The position numbers and the translations under genes are program-made. From NCBI RefSeq assembly GCF_023155275.1, contig NZ_JALMUV010000004.1, positions 210,300 through 274,299 on the forward strand: DNA of 64,000 nt. Reading direction: 5' to 3'. The notes beneath the pieces were generated by a model that saw only the letters and a program-made list of their open reading frames with translations, was not told the DNA's origin and made no database searches. Positions 17,448 through 26,373 of the stretch are shown here, in pieces (position 1 is the first letter of the stretch; every line of letters starts with the position of its first letter). Source of the DNA: Streptomyces rhizoryzae. GTDB lineage: Bacteria > Actinomycetota > Actinomycetes > Streptomycetales > Streptomycetaceae.

Positions 17448-18722
17448 TCAGTGCGGGGCGGCGGCGGCCAGCAGGGTGCGGTGCATCCCCGTCAGCAGGT
17501 CGGCGCAGGCGTCGCGGCCGAGGTCCTTGGCGGTGAGCCGGACGGTCAGGTCGCGGTCGCTCTCCAGGACCCGGGCGTAACACCGCGGCCCGATGGTGGT
17601 GAAGGGCTCCTCCCAGGTCAGGACGGGTTCCCCGGCGGGGGCCGGGGCGACGGGGGCGTCGAGGGGGGAACTGCCGGGCAGCGTCACGTAGTTGAAGGCG
17701 CAGGTGGGTTCGGGGGCGTCGGGCCGGCTCGCGCGCAGCGCGGCGACGGCGGTGACGTCGTGCATGCCGTGCCGGACGGCGGCCAGCGCGCTCCAGTGGA
17801 CGGCGTCGGCCAGGGTGACGAGGTCGTCGCGGCGGGCCTGCTCGATCAGGGCCGGGACCCACTGGTTCATGGAGGTGACCAGGTCCTTCCAGCGGCCGCC
17901 GAAGCGGTTGGCGCTCATCAGCTGGACCAGCAGGGTGTCCGCGTCGCACCGGGCGGCCACGGTGTGCACGTAGGCGGCCAGGACGACGCTGGAGACGGAG
18001 ACCCGGGCGCGCTCGGCGACCGCGTGCGCGGCGGGGCGGGCGGCGGCGGAGCGCAGGGTGGCCTGGACGGTGCCGCCCTCGGCCCCCGGGGTGCGGGGCA
18101 GCGCCACCGAGGGGGCGCGGTCGAGGAGGTGGGCCCAGTGGCCGAGGGCCGCGGCCTGGCGGCGGAGTCCGGTGGGGGTGTGCTGGTCGGTGGCGAGGTC
18201 GGCGGGTCCGGGCGGAGGGGGTCCGAGTGCACCGGGGTCGGTGAGCGCCCGGCGGAACTCGCGGTGCAGGAGTTCCTGGGCCCAGGCGTCCGCGGCGATG
18301 TGGTGCTTGGCGAAGAGCAGGTGGGACGGGTCGCCCCGGCGGGTCAGCAGGCCGGCGCGCCAGCCGTGGTCGCGGCGGAGGTCGAAGGGGCGGGCGGCCA
18401 GGCCGGCGGCGCGGGCGTCAGGGTCGGCGGGGCTGCCGGGTGGTGCCTCCTCGGCCGCCACGGCGGGCAGCTGGTCGTCGAAGTCCTCGTCGGGCGCCAA
18501 CTGCCGTGGGGCGCCGGCGTCCTGGACGTCGTAGCGGGTCCGCAGGGACGGGTGCCGGGTGACGATTGCGCGCAGTGCGGTGCGGGCCTGCCGGGCGGTG
18601 GTTCCCGGTGGCAGGGGCCAGGCGGCGGCGTTGTTGGGCTCGTGCCACCGCGGGGCCGGCAGGTCCCTGATGTCGTGCCACACCGAGAGCTGACCCAGCG
18701 ACAGCGGTCCTGCCTCGGACAT
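17448..18722 (-). CDS. Stand-alone NRPS condensation domain
   Basis: A 424-residue free condensation domain, first gene of the leftward operon. The catalytic motif is HHIAADAW (His140, His141, Asp145), with the C1-like LSLGQLSVWHDIR at the start, RHPSLRTRY at C2 and the later LVTSMNQWVPALI. Such domains form an amide or ester between a carrier-bound acyl group and a nucleophile. No carrier or adenylation domain is attached, so it must work in trans with the discrete carrier proteins. A GGGGGA ribosome site precedes ATG 18722. A 168-base gap with no gene separates it from the ATP-grasp gene. Confidence 0.87.
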   Translation of the reverse strand: MSEAGPLSLGQLSVWHDIRDLPAPRWHEPNNAAAWPLPPGTTARQARTALRAIVTRHPSLRTRYDVQDAGAPRQLAPDEDFDDQLPAVAAEEAPPGSPADPDARAAGLAARPFDLRRDHGWRAGLLTRRGDPSHLLFAKHHIAADAWAQELLHREFRRALTDPGALGPPPPGPADLATDQHTPTGLRRQAAALGHWAHLLDRAPSVALPRTPGAEGGTVQATLRSAAARPAAHAVAERARVSVSSVVLAAYVHTVAARCDADTLLVQLMSANRFGGRWKDLVTSMNQWVPALIEQARRDDLVTLADAVHWSALAAVRHGMHDVTAVAALRASRPDAPEPTCAFNYVTLPGSSPLDAPVAPAPAGEPVLTWEEPFTTIGPRCYARVLESDRDLTVRLTAKDLGRDACADLLTGMHRTLLAAAAPH

Positions 18723-18742
18723 ACAGATCCCCCATGACGCAT

Positions 18743-18757
18743 TTCCGTTATGCGGAA
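18743..18757. promoter_or_regulatory. Palindrome TTCCGTTATGCGGAA in the cluster's divergent promoter
   Basis: TTCCG/CGGAA arms around TTATG, 20 bases upstream of the condensation-domain start. A copy with 14 of 15 bases identical lies at 55010-55024 before the DUF6986 gene. A shared transcription factor is a plausible explanation. The symmetry and arm type resemble IclR-family sites, but the regulator is not identified. Confidence 0.5.
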
Positions 18758-18884
18758 GGTGAATTCCATGCAGAAGGTGACGCTGCCATAAACCGTTGAA
18801 CGTGGCAAGAAGCTGCCGAAGTAGCCAAGTGATCTACCTCACAAGGGAAGGGCCGCGAAGACATGAGAGTCTGAATGCCGCTTC

Positions 18885-18909
18885 CCGGAATCTCGTTTCC
18901 AGATTCCGG
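18885..18909. promoter_or_regulatory. 25-bp inverted repeat, likely cluster operator
   Basis: Perfect 9-bp arms CCGGAATCT and AGATTCCGG separated by 7 bases, in the 281-base region between the divergent condensation-domain gene (start 18722) and adenylation gene (start 19004). This region is visibly less G+C-rich than the coding flanks and must hold both operon promoters. No regulator gene is seen inside the cluster. Confidence 0.5.
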
Positions 18910-19003
18910 AACAGGCGGGCAGGGCTTCCCACGCACCTCTCCTCCCCTGCCCCGTTTGTGCTCCAGACCGTCGTGTGTGAACGCCACAGGGGGCTTCAGC
19001 AAC

Positions 19004-20641
19004 GTGAGTCAGCAGCCGCACACCTTCGCCGACGCCGACGCGGGCCTCCGCCAGGACTTCCTGCACTCCTTCCTGCTGGACCCGGCGCGGCACTCCCCCG
19101 GCGCCCCCGCCGTCGTCGAATCCCCCGGGGCCGGCCGCACCACCGTCACCACCTACGCCGAACTCACCGCCCTGACCGGCGAGTTCGCCGCCGCGCTGAC
19201 CGCCCTGGAGCTCGAACCGGGCGCCCGGGTCATCCTGGAGGCGGACGCCGGCGCCGCGGCCATCGCCCTGCTGCTCGCCTGCTCGCAGGCCGGCCTGACC
19301 TTCGTCCCGGTGAGCCCGCAGACCCCGCGGCCGCGCCTGGACCTCCTCCTGGACACCGTCCGGCCCGCCCTGCACGTTCAGGAGGTGAACGGATCGCGGA
19401 CCGACCTCCCGCCCCCCGTGGGGACCGCGCGGTTCGGCCCCGCGGGCCTGACCGTCGAGCGCGCCCCCCGGACCGGCCCGCCGCGCCGCCGCACCCCCTG
19501 CCCCACCGACCCCGCCTACATCATCTTCACTTCCGGCACCACCGGCCGGCCCAAGGGCGTGGTGATGAGCCACCGCGCGGTGGTCGCCTTCTACCGGGGC
19601 ATGCTGGCCCACCGGATCGCCGCCCCCGGCGACCGGATCGCCAGCACCTCCCCCCTCCAGTTCGACTTCTCACTGCTCAACATCGGGCTGGCGCTGGGCA
19701 GCGGCGCCGCCGTCGTCCCCGTACCGCCCTCCCTGGTGCGCTGGCCCCGGCACCTGCTGCGGGTGCTGCGCGAGACCGGCGCCACCCAGGTCAACGGCGT
19801 CCCGTCGATCTGGCGGCAGGTGCTGCGCCACGAACCGCGCCGGCTCGCCGCGCTGACCGGCCTGCGCGGGGTGCTGTTCTGCGGCGAGGAGTTCCCGCTG
19901 CCCGAACTCCGGCGCCTCCAGGAGCTGCTGCCGGGCACCCGGATCGTCAACTGCTACGGCGCCACCGAGTCCATGGCCTGCTCCTTCGCCGACGTCCCGC
20001 ACCCGCTGCCCGAGGACACCGAGCGGCTCTCCATCGGCGTCGCCCACCCCGGCGCGGAGATCCTGCTGGTCGGCGCGGACGGCCGGGTCATCGACGAGGC
20101 CGGGGTCCCCGGCGAGATCCACCTGCGCAGCCCCGCCCTGTTCTCCGGCTACTGGGACGACCCCGAGGCCACCGCGGCCACCCTGGTGCCCGACCCGCTC
20201 TGCCCGCAGTCCGGCCAGCGGGTGCTGCGCTCGGGCGACCTCGCCGTCCGCGGCCCGGACGGCACCTTCGCCTTCACCGGGCGCACCGACTCCCAGGTCC
20301 AGATCAACGGCAACCGCGTCGAACTCGGCGAGGTGGAGCGGCGGCTGGCCGCGTACCCGGGCGCCACCGCGGCCGCCGCGCTGCCGCTGCCGGTGCCCGG
20401 CGGCGGCCTCCAGCTGGCCGCCTTCGTGGTGCTCGCCGCCGGGGCTCCCCCGGCCGACGCCGGTGAACTCCGGGCGTTCTGCGCCGAGTCGCTGCCCTCC
20501 TACATGGTCCCGCAGGAGATCCGCCTGCTGGACCGGCTGCCGGTCACCGCACACGGCAAGGTCGACCGGGCCGCGCTGGCCGCCGGCGCGACGGCCGGCA
20601 CCGGCGCGGCCGCCCCGGCGGATGCCGGGGGCGCCCGGTGA
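19004..20641 (+). CDS. Second stand-alone adenylation enzyme (AMP-binding)
   Basis: A 545-residue adenylation enzyme, first gene of the rightward operon. It has YIIFTSGTTGRPKG, FDFSLLNIG at motif A4, NCYGATESMACS at A5, LRSGDLAVR at A7, GRTDSQVQINGNRVELGEVE at A8 and a final lysine in VTAHGKVDRAAL. Asp is kept at the A4 position that contacts an alpha-amino group. It differs clearly from the adenylation enzyme at 3795-5363, so a second building block is likely. GTG 19004 was chosen over ATG 18875 because the extra 43 residues have no family similarity and cross the 18885-18909 palindrome; a GGGGG site lies about ten bases upstream. Confidence 0.88.
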   Translation: MSQQPHTFADADAGLRQDFLHSFLLDPARHSPGAPAVVESPGAGRTTVTTYAELTALTGEFAAALTALELEPGARVILEADAGAAAIALLLACSQAGLTFVPVSPQTPRPRLDLLLDTVRPALHVQEVNGSRTDLPPPVGTARFGPAGLTVERAPRTGPPRRRTPCPTDPAYIIFTSGTTGRPKGVVMSHRAVVAFYRGMLAHRIAAPGDRIASTSPLQFDFSLLNIGLALGSGAAVVPVPPSLVRWPRHLLRVLRETGATQVNGVPSIWRQVLRHEPRRLAALTGLRGVLFCGEEFPLPELRRLQELLPGTRIVNCYGATESMACSFADVPHPLPEDTERLSIGVAHPGAEILLVGADGRVIDEAGVPGEIHLRSPALFSGYWDDPEATAATLVPDPLCPQSGQRVLRSGDLAVRGPDGTFAFTGRTDSQVQINGNRVELGEVERRLAAYPGATAAAALPLPVPGGGLQLAAFVVLAAGAPPADAGELRAFCAESLPSYMVPQEIRLLDRLPVTAHGKVDRAALAAGATAGTGAAAPADAGGAR

Positions 20642-21876
20642 GCGGAGCCGACCGGTCCGCCGCGGTCACCCCCGGCGGCCTCCGGGAGAGCCGGCTGCGG
20701 GCCTTCGTCCGGGTGCGGGCCGGCGGGCTGCCGGGCGCGTTCTGGGTGCTGTGGGGCGGTTCGCTGGTCAACCGGCTGGGCGCGATGGTCAATCCGTTCC
20801 TCAGCCTGTACCTCACCGGCGTCCGGCACGTCCCGCTCGCCACCGCCGGCCTGGTGCTCGCCGTCGGCGGCATCGGCTCGGTGATCTCCCAGCCGCTCGG
20901 CGGCTTCCTCGCCGACCGGTTCGGCCGCCGGATCGCGCTCACCGGCGGCATGCTGGCCAACGGCGCGACGCTGCTCACCCTCGGCCACGCCCGCAGCCTG
21001 CCGGTGCTGGTCGCGTCCTGCTTCGTGCTCGGCATCACCCTGGACCTCTTCCGGCCGGCCGCCCAGGCGCTGGTCGCCGACGCGGTGCCGGCCGCCGACC
21101 GCACCCGCGCCTTCGGCCTGCTGCTGTGGGCCGTCAACCTCGGCTTCTCGCTGGCCATGGTGCTCGGCGGCTACCTCGCCGCACACGGCTTCGGGCTGCT
21201 GTTCTGGCTGGACGCCGGGGCCTGCGCGGTCTTCGGGGCGCTGGTGTGGCTGGCCGTCCCGGAGACCCGGCCGGCCGGCCGCGCCCCCACGGCCGGCGGC
21301 TTCGGCACCGTCCTGCGGGACCGGGTGATGGTGGCCTTCGCCGGGATCATCGTGCTCTACGCGGTGGTCTTCCAGCAGGCGTTCGCCACCCTGCCGCTGG
21401 CGATGCGCGCCACCGGGATCTCCAGCGGCGCGTACGGCGCGGTGATGGCCGTCAACGGCCTGGTCGTCATCGCCGCCCAGCCGCTGATCGGCCACCGGCT
21501 GGACGGCCACGACAAGAGCCGGGTGCTGGCCACCGGCTTCGCCGTCGCCGCGGCCGGCAACGCGCTGACCGCCACCGCCGCCTCGGCCCCCGTCTACGGC
21601 CTGGCGGTCGCGGTCAGCACGCTCGGCGAGATCCTGGTGTTCGCGGTCACCGCGGCCGTCGTCGCCGACCTGGCGCCGCCCGCGCTGCGCGGCCGCTACA
21701 ACGGCCTGATCGGCATGGCCTGGGGCACCGGTTTCCTGATCGCCCCGGTCGCCGGCACCCGGCTCCTGGCCCTCGGCCCGGCCGCCCTCTGGCTGAGCTG
21801 CGCGGCACTGGCCCTGCTGGCGGCGCTGGCCCAGCTCGCGCTGGCCCCGGCCCTGCGCCGCCGGTCGTCCCGCTGA
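20638..21876 (+). CDS. MFS transporter, probable product exporter
   Basis: A 412-residue major facilitator protein with about twelve membrane segments. The loop 2-3 signature GGFLADRFGRRIAL is clear, and RVRAGGLPGAFWVLWGGSLVNRLGAMV marks the first helix. GTG 20638 overlaps the adenylation gene stop (GTGA), so the exporter is co-translated with a biosynthetic enzyme. This strongly suggests that it moves the cluster product or an intermediate out of the cell and may give self-resistance. Confidence 0.9.
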   Translation: MSGADRSAAVTPGGLRESRLRAFVRVRAGGLPGAFWVLWGGSLVNRLGAMVNPFLSLYLTGVRHVPLATAGLVLAVGGIGSVISQPLGGFLADRFGRRIALTGGMLANGATLLTLGHARSLPVLVASCFVLGITLDLFRPAAQALVADAVPAADRTRAFGLLLWAVNLGFSLAMVLGGYLAAHGFGLLFWLDAGACAVFGALVWLAVPETRPAGRAPTAGGFGTVLRDRVMVAFAGIIVLYAVVFQQAFATLPLAMRATGISSGAYGAVMAVNGLVVIAAQPLIGHRLDGHDKSRVLATGFAVAAAGNALTATAASAPVYGLAVAVSTLGEILVFAVTAAVVADLAPPALRGRYNGLIGMAWGTGFLIAPVAGTRLLALGPAALWLSCAALALLAALAQLALAPALRRRSSR

Positions 21877-21919
21877 CCCGCGTACCGCCCGCCGGCCGCC
21901 CCGCACCGGAAGGAACCCC

Positions 21920-23177
21920 GTGCCCGCCACCCCCCGCAGGAAAGTGCTGGTCCTGGAAGCCGACGTCGCCGCCGGCGGCGATCTGCTCGCGGCCGCCGCC
22001 GCCCTCGGCGCGGACGCGTACGTGGCCACCCGCGAGGACCTCTACGCGCGCTACCGCCCCGAACTGACCGACCGGATCGCCGGGACCGCCTTCACCGACT
22101 TCACCGACCCGGAGGCCACCCTCGCCGACCTGACCGCCTTCTGCCGGGACACCGGCATCGACGGGATCGTGCCCTGCTGGGAGTTCCTCACCCCGCTGGC
22201 CGCCCGGCTGGCCGCCGCGCTGGGGCTGCCCGGCCACCTCCCCGGGCCCGCCCCGGCCGGGCGCAACAAGCGGCTGATGGCCGAGGCGTTCGCCGCGCAC
22301 GGCGTCCCCGCCCCGCGCACCGTCACCGCCCCGGACCCCGGCGCCCTCGCCCGGCGCGCCGACGCCGCCGGGCTGGGCTACCCGCTGGTCGTCAAACCCG
22401 CCGAGGAGGCCGCCTCGATCGGCGTCTCGGTGGTCGCCGCGCCCGCCGCGCTGCCCGCGGCCGCCCGGCGCGCGCAGTCGCGGCCCCGCAAGCTCCCGCA
22501 CGGCATCCCGCTGGACACCGCCCTGGTGGCCCAGGAGTACGTCGCCGGGCCGGAGTTCAGCGTGGAAACGGTCCTCGCCGGCGGCACCGTCCACCACCTG
22601 GCGGTCACCGAGAAGTTCACCACCACCGGGGCCCGGCGCGCCGAACTCGGCCACACCGTGCCCGCCGCGCTGTCCCCCGCCGCCCGGGCCGCGGTGTACC
22701 GGGCGGCCACCGCCGCGGTGACCGCGCTCGGGCTGCGCGCCGGGCTCGCCCACACCGAGCTGAAGCTGGACCCGGCCGGCCGCCCGCGGGTCATCGAGGT
22801 GGGCGCCCGGCCGCCCGGCGACCACATCATGCGGCTGGTCCGGGAGGCGCTGGGCATCGACATGGCCCGCGCCCACCTCCAGGCCGTCCTCGGCGAACGC
22901 CCCGACGTCACCCCGCGGCGCGCCGCGGCCGCCGCGATCCGCTTCCTGACCGCCCCGGAGGCCGGGACCCTGCACCGGGTGGGCCCGCTGCCCCGGGGGG
23001 GCGCACATCGTGGAGACCGCGCTGACCAAGCTGCCGGGCGACGCGGTCGGCGGCCCGGACGACAACCTCTCCCGGATCGGCCACGTCCTGCTGCGGGCCG
23101 GCTCCCCGGCCGCGGCCAACGCGGCCGCCGAGGCGGCCCTGGCGTCGGTCACCGTCGAACTCGCCACCCGCTGGTAG
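21920..23177 (+). CDS. ATP-grasp ligase with an apparent frameshift near its end
   Basis: An ATP-grasp carboxylate-amine ligase of about 419 residues if intact. It has a GIDGIVPCWEFLTPLAA N-terminal domain, YPLVVKPAEEAASIGVSVV, LVAQEYVAGPEFSVET and the metal segment AHTELKLDPAGRPRVIEVGARPPGD. At a run of seven G (22995-23001) the frame becomes non-homologous: as written it runs on to 23272 as a Gly/Arg-rich tail. Removing one G restores RGAHIVETALTKLPGDAVGG and ends at a TAG at 23175-23177. A sequencing error is most likely, a true mutation possible. The core motifs lie before the shift. Third ATP-grasp protein of the cluster and last gene of the rightward operon. Confidence 0.85.
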
Positions 23178-23192
23178 TCCCGGCAGCCGGCC

Positions 23193-23224
23193 CCGGGCCG
23201 CCGGGCCTGCTTCCGGCGGCCCGG
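23193..23224 (+). terminator. Strong hairpin after the rightward cluster operon
   Basis: Perfect 12-bp arms CCGGGCCGCCGG and CCGGCGGCCCGG with an 8-base loop, 15 bases after the restored stop of the ATP-grasp gene and before the next start at 23269. No T-run follows, as is common in Streptomyces. The position supports placing the cluster boundary here. Confidence 0.65.
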
Positions 23225-23268
23225 CGGCGTAACGTCAGCACTGTGCCGCGGCTGACAGCAGGTGCGCC

Positions 23269-25512
23269 ATGACGCCCCGCGGGACCGGGGAGGTCCCCCT
23301 GGGGCGCGCGCTGCTGCGGGCGATGCGGGAGACCGGCGCGTCCGCCGCGATGGTCTACGAGCTGGCGCCGGACGCCCCGGTGCTGCGGCTGGCCGCGCTG
23401 AGCGGCATCCCGCCGCCGGTGCTGGACCCCTGGAAGCGGATCGCGCTGGCGGCGCCGCTGCCGGTCGCGGTCGCGGCCCGCCGGCAGCGCCTGGTCTGGG
23501 CGGCCGGCCACCAGCAGCTGGCCCGGGAGTTCCCCCGGACGGCGGTGGCGCTGCCGTACGACTTCGCGCTGGGCGCCGCGCCGCTGACCGACGGGAGCGG
23601 GTGCCTGGGCGCGGTGGTGCTGGTGTGGCCGGCCGGCCACCCGGCGGAGCTGTCCGGGGCCGAGCGGGCCGCGTTCGACACCGCGTGCCGCCGGCTGGCC
23701 GCGCTGCTGCCCACCGGCGGCGGCCCGGATGGACCGCTGGTGGTCGTGCCGCCGCCGGCCCGTGCGGTCGGCGCGGACGAGGCGCTGGCCGCCATGGACT
23801 ACGTGGAGCGGCTGCCGGGCGGCGGCTGCGCGCTGGACCTGGAGGGGCGGATCACCATGCTCTCCACCGGCGCCGCGGAGCTGCTGGGCGTGGCGGCCGC
23901 CCGGATGCTGGGCAGGCGGCCGTGGGAGGTGCTGCCGTGGCTGGCCGGGCCGGTCTTCGAGGACCGCTGCCGGGCCGCGGTGATCAGCCGCCGCCCGGTC
24001 TCGTTCACCGCCTTCCGGCCGCCGCAGCAGTGGCTGGCGTTCCGGCTGTTCCCGGACGGCCGCGGGGTGAGCGTGTGGATCAGCGCCGACGAGGAGCCGG
24101 ACCCGGTGGCGCGCCGGCCCGCCGAGGCGATGCCGGTGCGCGCGGCGCAGATGTACCACGTGCTGCACCTGGCGGCGGCGCTCACCGAGGCGGTCGGCGT
24201 CCAGGACGTCACCGACCTGTTCGCCGAGCAGATCGTGCCGGCCTTCGGTGCCCAGGGGATGCTGATGTACGCGGCGGAGGCCGGGCGGCTGCGGACGATC
24301 GGCCAACGCGGCTATCCCGCCCGGGCCGTGGAGGCGTACGAAGGCGTCCCGCTGACCGCCGCGAACAGTCCGACGGTGCGCGCGCTGGCCACCGGCGAGC
24401 CCAGCTTCTTCACCTCGGCGGAGGAGACCGAGCGGCACTTCCCGGGGCTGGCGCGGCTGACCGGGATGGCGGCGCGGGCGGTGCTGCCGCTGATCGTCTC
24501 CGGCCGCCCGGTGGGCTGCTGCGTGCTGGCGTACCGGCATCCGCGGACCTTCACCCCCGAGGAGCGGCAGGTCCTGACCTCACTGGCCGGGCTGATGGCC
24601 CAGGCGCTGGACCGGGCCTTCCTCTACGACACCAAGCAGCAGCTGGCGCACGACCTCCAGGCCGGGCTGCTGCCGCACCGCCTGCCGCCGGTCCCGGGCC
24701 TGGCGGTCGCCGCGCGCTACCTGCCGTCCACCCGCGGGATGGACATCGGCGGCGACTTCTACGACCTGATCCGGCTGGACGAGCACCAGGTGGCCGCGGT
24801 GATCGGGGACGTGCAGGGCCACAACGCGGCGGCCGCGGCGCTGATGGGCCAGGCCCGTACCGCGGTGCACGCCTACGCCTCGGCCGGCGCCGCCCCGGGC
24901 GAGGTACTGGCCCGCACCAACCGGCTGCTGGCCGACCTGGGCCCGGACCTGTTCACCAGCTGCCTGTACGTCCACCTCGACCTGCGCAGCCAGCTGGCCT
25001 GCCTGGCCAGCGCCGGCCACCCGCCGCCGGTGCTCCGGCACCCCGGCGGCCGCACCGAGGTGCTGCGGACGCCGCCCGGGCTGCTGCTGGGCATCGCGCC
25101 GGACACCCGCTACGCGGCCACCACGGTCGTCCTGCCGCCCGGCGCGCTGCTCGCCCTCTACACCGACGGGCTGGTCGAGCGGCCCGGCACCGACCTGGAC
25201 GAGGGGGTGGCGGCGCTGGCCGCCGATCTCGCCGGGATCCCCTGCGCCGACCCCGGCGCGCTGGCCGACGCGGTGCTGTCCCGGCGCGGCACCCAAGCGG
25301 AGCGGCTGGACGACGTGGCGCTGCTGCTGCTCGCCCCGGACGGCGCGGAGGAGGCGGCCGGGGAGGCGGCGGAGGCGGCCGGTGCCCCGGCGGAGGCATC
25401 GGACGGGCCGGGCGGAGCAGACGCAGGAGGAGAAGCGCACGCACCGGCGCGCGCAGAAGCGGACCGTACGGACGGCGCGGAGGGCGCCGGGGAATCGGGA
25501 GGGGACGGATGA
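23269..25512 (+). CDS. GAF/PAS sensor with PP2C (SpoIIE/RsbU-type) phosphatase domain
   Basis: A 747-residue regulator. Order: N-terminal GAF-like region (1-170), PAS-like domain with LDLEGRITMLSTGAAELLGV (180-280), GAF domain (290-460), then a PP2C-type phosphatase: RYLPSTRGMDIGGDFYDLIRL, VAAVIGDVQGHNAAAAALMG, CLASAGHPPPVLRHP and ALYTDGLVERPG, with the metal-binding Asp residues kept. The last 60 residues are an Ala/Glu/Gly-rich tail. These proteins dephosphorylate anti-sigma factor antagonists. No anti-sigma kinase domain is attached, unlike the paralogue at 26374. Its stop overlaps the uracil-DNA glycosylase start (ATGA). Confidence 0.88.
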   Translation: MTPRGTGEVPLGRALLRAMRETGASAAMVYELAPDAPVLRLAALSGIPPPVLDPWKRIALAAPLPVAVAARRQRLVWAAGHQQLAREFPRTAVALPYDFALGAAPLTDGSGCLGAVVLVWPAGHPAELSGAERAAFDTACRRLAALLPTGGGPDGPLVVVPPPARAVGADEALAAMDYVERLPGGGCALDLEGRITMLSTGAAELLGVAAARMLGRRPWEVLPWLAGPVFEDRCRAAVISRRPVSFTAFRPPQQWLAFRLFPDGRGVSVWISADEEPDPVARRPAEAMPVRAAQMYHVLHLAAALTEAVGVQDVTDLFAEQIVPAFGAQGMLMYAAEAGRLRTIGQRGYPARAVEAYEGVPLTAANSPTVRALATGEPSFFTSAEETERHFPGLARLTGMAARAVLPLIVSGRPVGCCVLAYRHPRTFTPEERQVLTSLAGLMAQALDRAFLYDTKQQLAHDLQAGLLPHRLPPVPGLAVAARYLPSTRGMDIGGDFYDLIRLDEHQVAAVIGDVQGHNAAAAALMGQARTAVHAYASAGAAPGEVLARTNRLLADLGPDLFTSCLYVHLDLRSQLACLASAGHPPPVLRHPGGRTEVLRTPPGLLLGIAPDTRYAATTVVLPPGALLALYTDGLVERPGTDLDEGVAALAADLAGIPCADPGALADAVLSRRGTQAERLDDVALLLLAPDGAEEAAGEAAEAAGAPAEASDGPGGADAGGEAHAPARAEADRTDGAEGAGESGGDG

Positions 25513-26282
25513 GCGAGGCGACGGGCGGGGCGCCGCGGGAGACGGCGGACGCGGCGTACCCGGCCCGCCGGGCGGCGCACTGCGCGGGGCTGCCGGACCT
25601 GGACGCCGCGGTCGCCGACTGCCGGGCCTGCCCGCGGCTGGTGGCCTGGCGGGAGCGGGTGGCGGCGGAGCGCCGGGCGGCGTTCCGGGACTGGGAGTAC
25701 TGGGCGCGGCCGGTACCCGGCTTCGGCCCGCCGGACGCGTCGCTGGCCGTGGTGGGCCTGGCGCCGGCCGCGCACGGCGGCAACCGCACCGGCCGGATGT
25801 TCACCGGTGACGCGTCGGGGGACTTCCTGTTCGCGGCGCTGCACGCGGTGGGCCTGGCCTCGCAGCCGACCGCGACGCACCGGGACGACGGGCTGGAGCT
25901 GTACGGGGTGCGGGTCACCGCGCCGGTGCACTGCGCGCCGCCGCAGAACCGTCCGACCACCGCGGAGCGGGACACCTGCCGGCCGTGGCTGGAGGCGGAG
26001 CTGGGTCTGCTGGCGCCGCGGCTGCGGACCGTGGTGGCGCTGGGCGGCTTCGCCTGGCAGACGCTGTGGCCGGTGCTGGGCGCGGCGGGCTGGCCGGTGC
26101 CCCGGCCCCGGCCGGCGTTCGGGCACGGCGCCGAGGTGACCCTGCCGGGCGCCGGGGACCGCGGTGAGCTGCGGGTCCTCGGCAGCTACCACCCGAGCCA
26201 GCGGAACACCTTCACCGGCACGCTCACCCGGGAGATGTTCGTCGCGCTGCTCACCCGCGCCCGGGAACTCGCCGGGCTGTGA
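25509..26282 (+). CDS. Uracil-DNA glycosylase, type 5-like (iron-sulfur)
   Basis: A 257-residue uracil-DNA glycosylase. It has the CRAC cysteine pair (Cys38, Cys41) and a second pair in HCAPPQNRPTTAERDTC that together bind a 4Fe-4S cluster. The catalytic-site segment is GLAPAAHGGNRTGRMFTGD and the DNA-binding loop is GSYHPSQRNTFTGTLT. The APAAHG form, without the catalytic Asp of type 4, matches type 5 (UDGb) enzymes that remove uracil and other deaminated bases. ATG 25509 overlaps the phosphatase stop, so it is co-translated with a sensor phosphatase. Confidence 0.88.
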   Translation: MSEATGGAPRETADAAYPARRAAHCAGLPDLDAAVADCRACPRLVAWRERVAAERRAAFRDWEYWARPVPGFGPPDASLAVVGLAPAAHGGNRTGRMFTGDASGDFLFAALHAVGLASQPTATHRDDGLELYGVRVTAPVHCAPPQNRPTTAERDTCRPWLEAELGLLAPRLRTVVALGGFAWQTLWPVLGAAGWPVPRPRPAFGHGAEVTLPGAGDRGELRVLGSYHPSQRNTFTGTLTREMFVALLTRARELAGL

Positions 26283-26373
26283 GACGGGGGCCGAACGGCC
26301 CGGGGCCAGTAGCCTCAGACGGGGTAAATGTCACATATAACGCAATTCGGCCGGCAGGGACGGAACCGCACAG

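Noticed and set aside
14448..18737. A 1429-residue open frame on the + strand and other very long antisense frames
   Set aside because: Gly/Ala/Val/Glu-rich without domain motifs; opposite to well-supported carbamoyltransferase, ATP-grasp and condensation genes. Typical high-GC frame shadow.
2249..23177. Streptothricin or other beta-lysine antibiotic cluster
   Set aside because: The aminomutase lacks both Asp that hold lysine, and no streptolidine or beta-lysine oligomer NRPS genes are present.
23003..23272. C-terminal Gly/Arg tail of the ATP-grasp protein as a real domain
   Set aside because: The alternate frame has ordinary protein composition, family-like sequence and a stop before a terminator.
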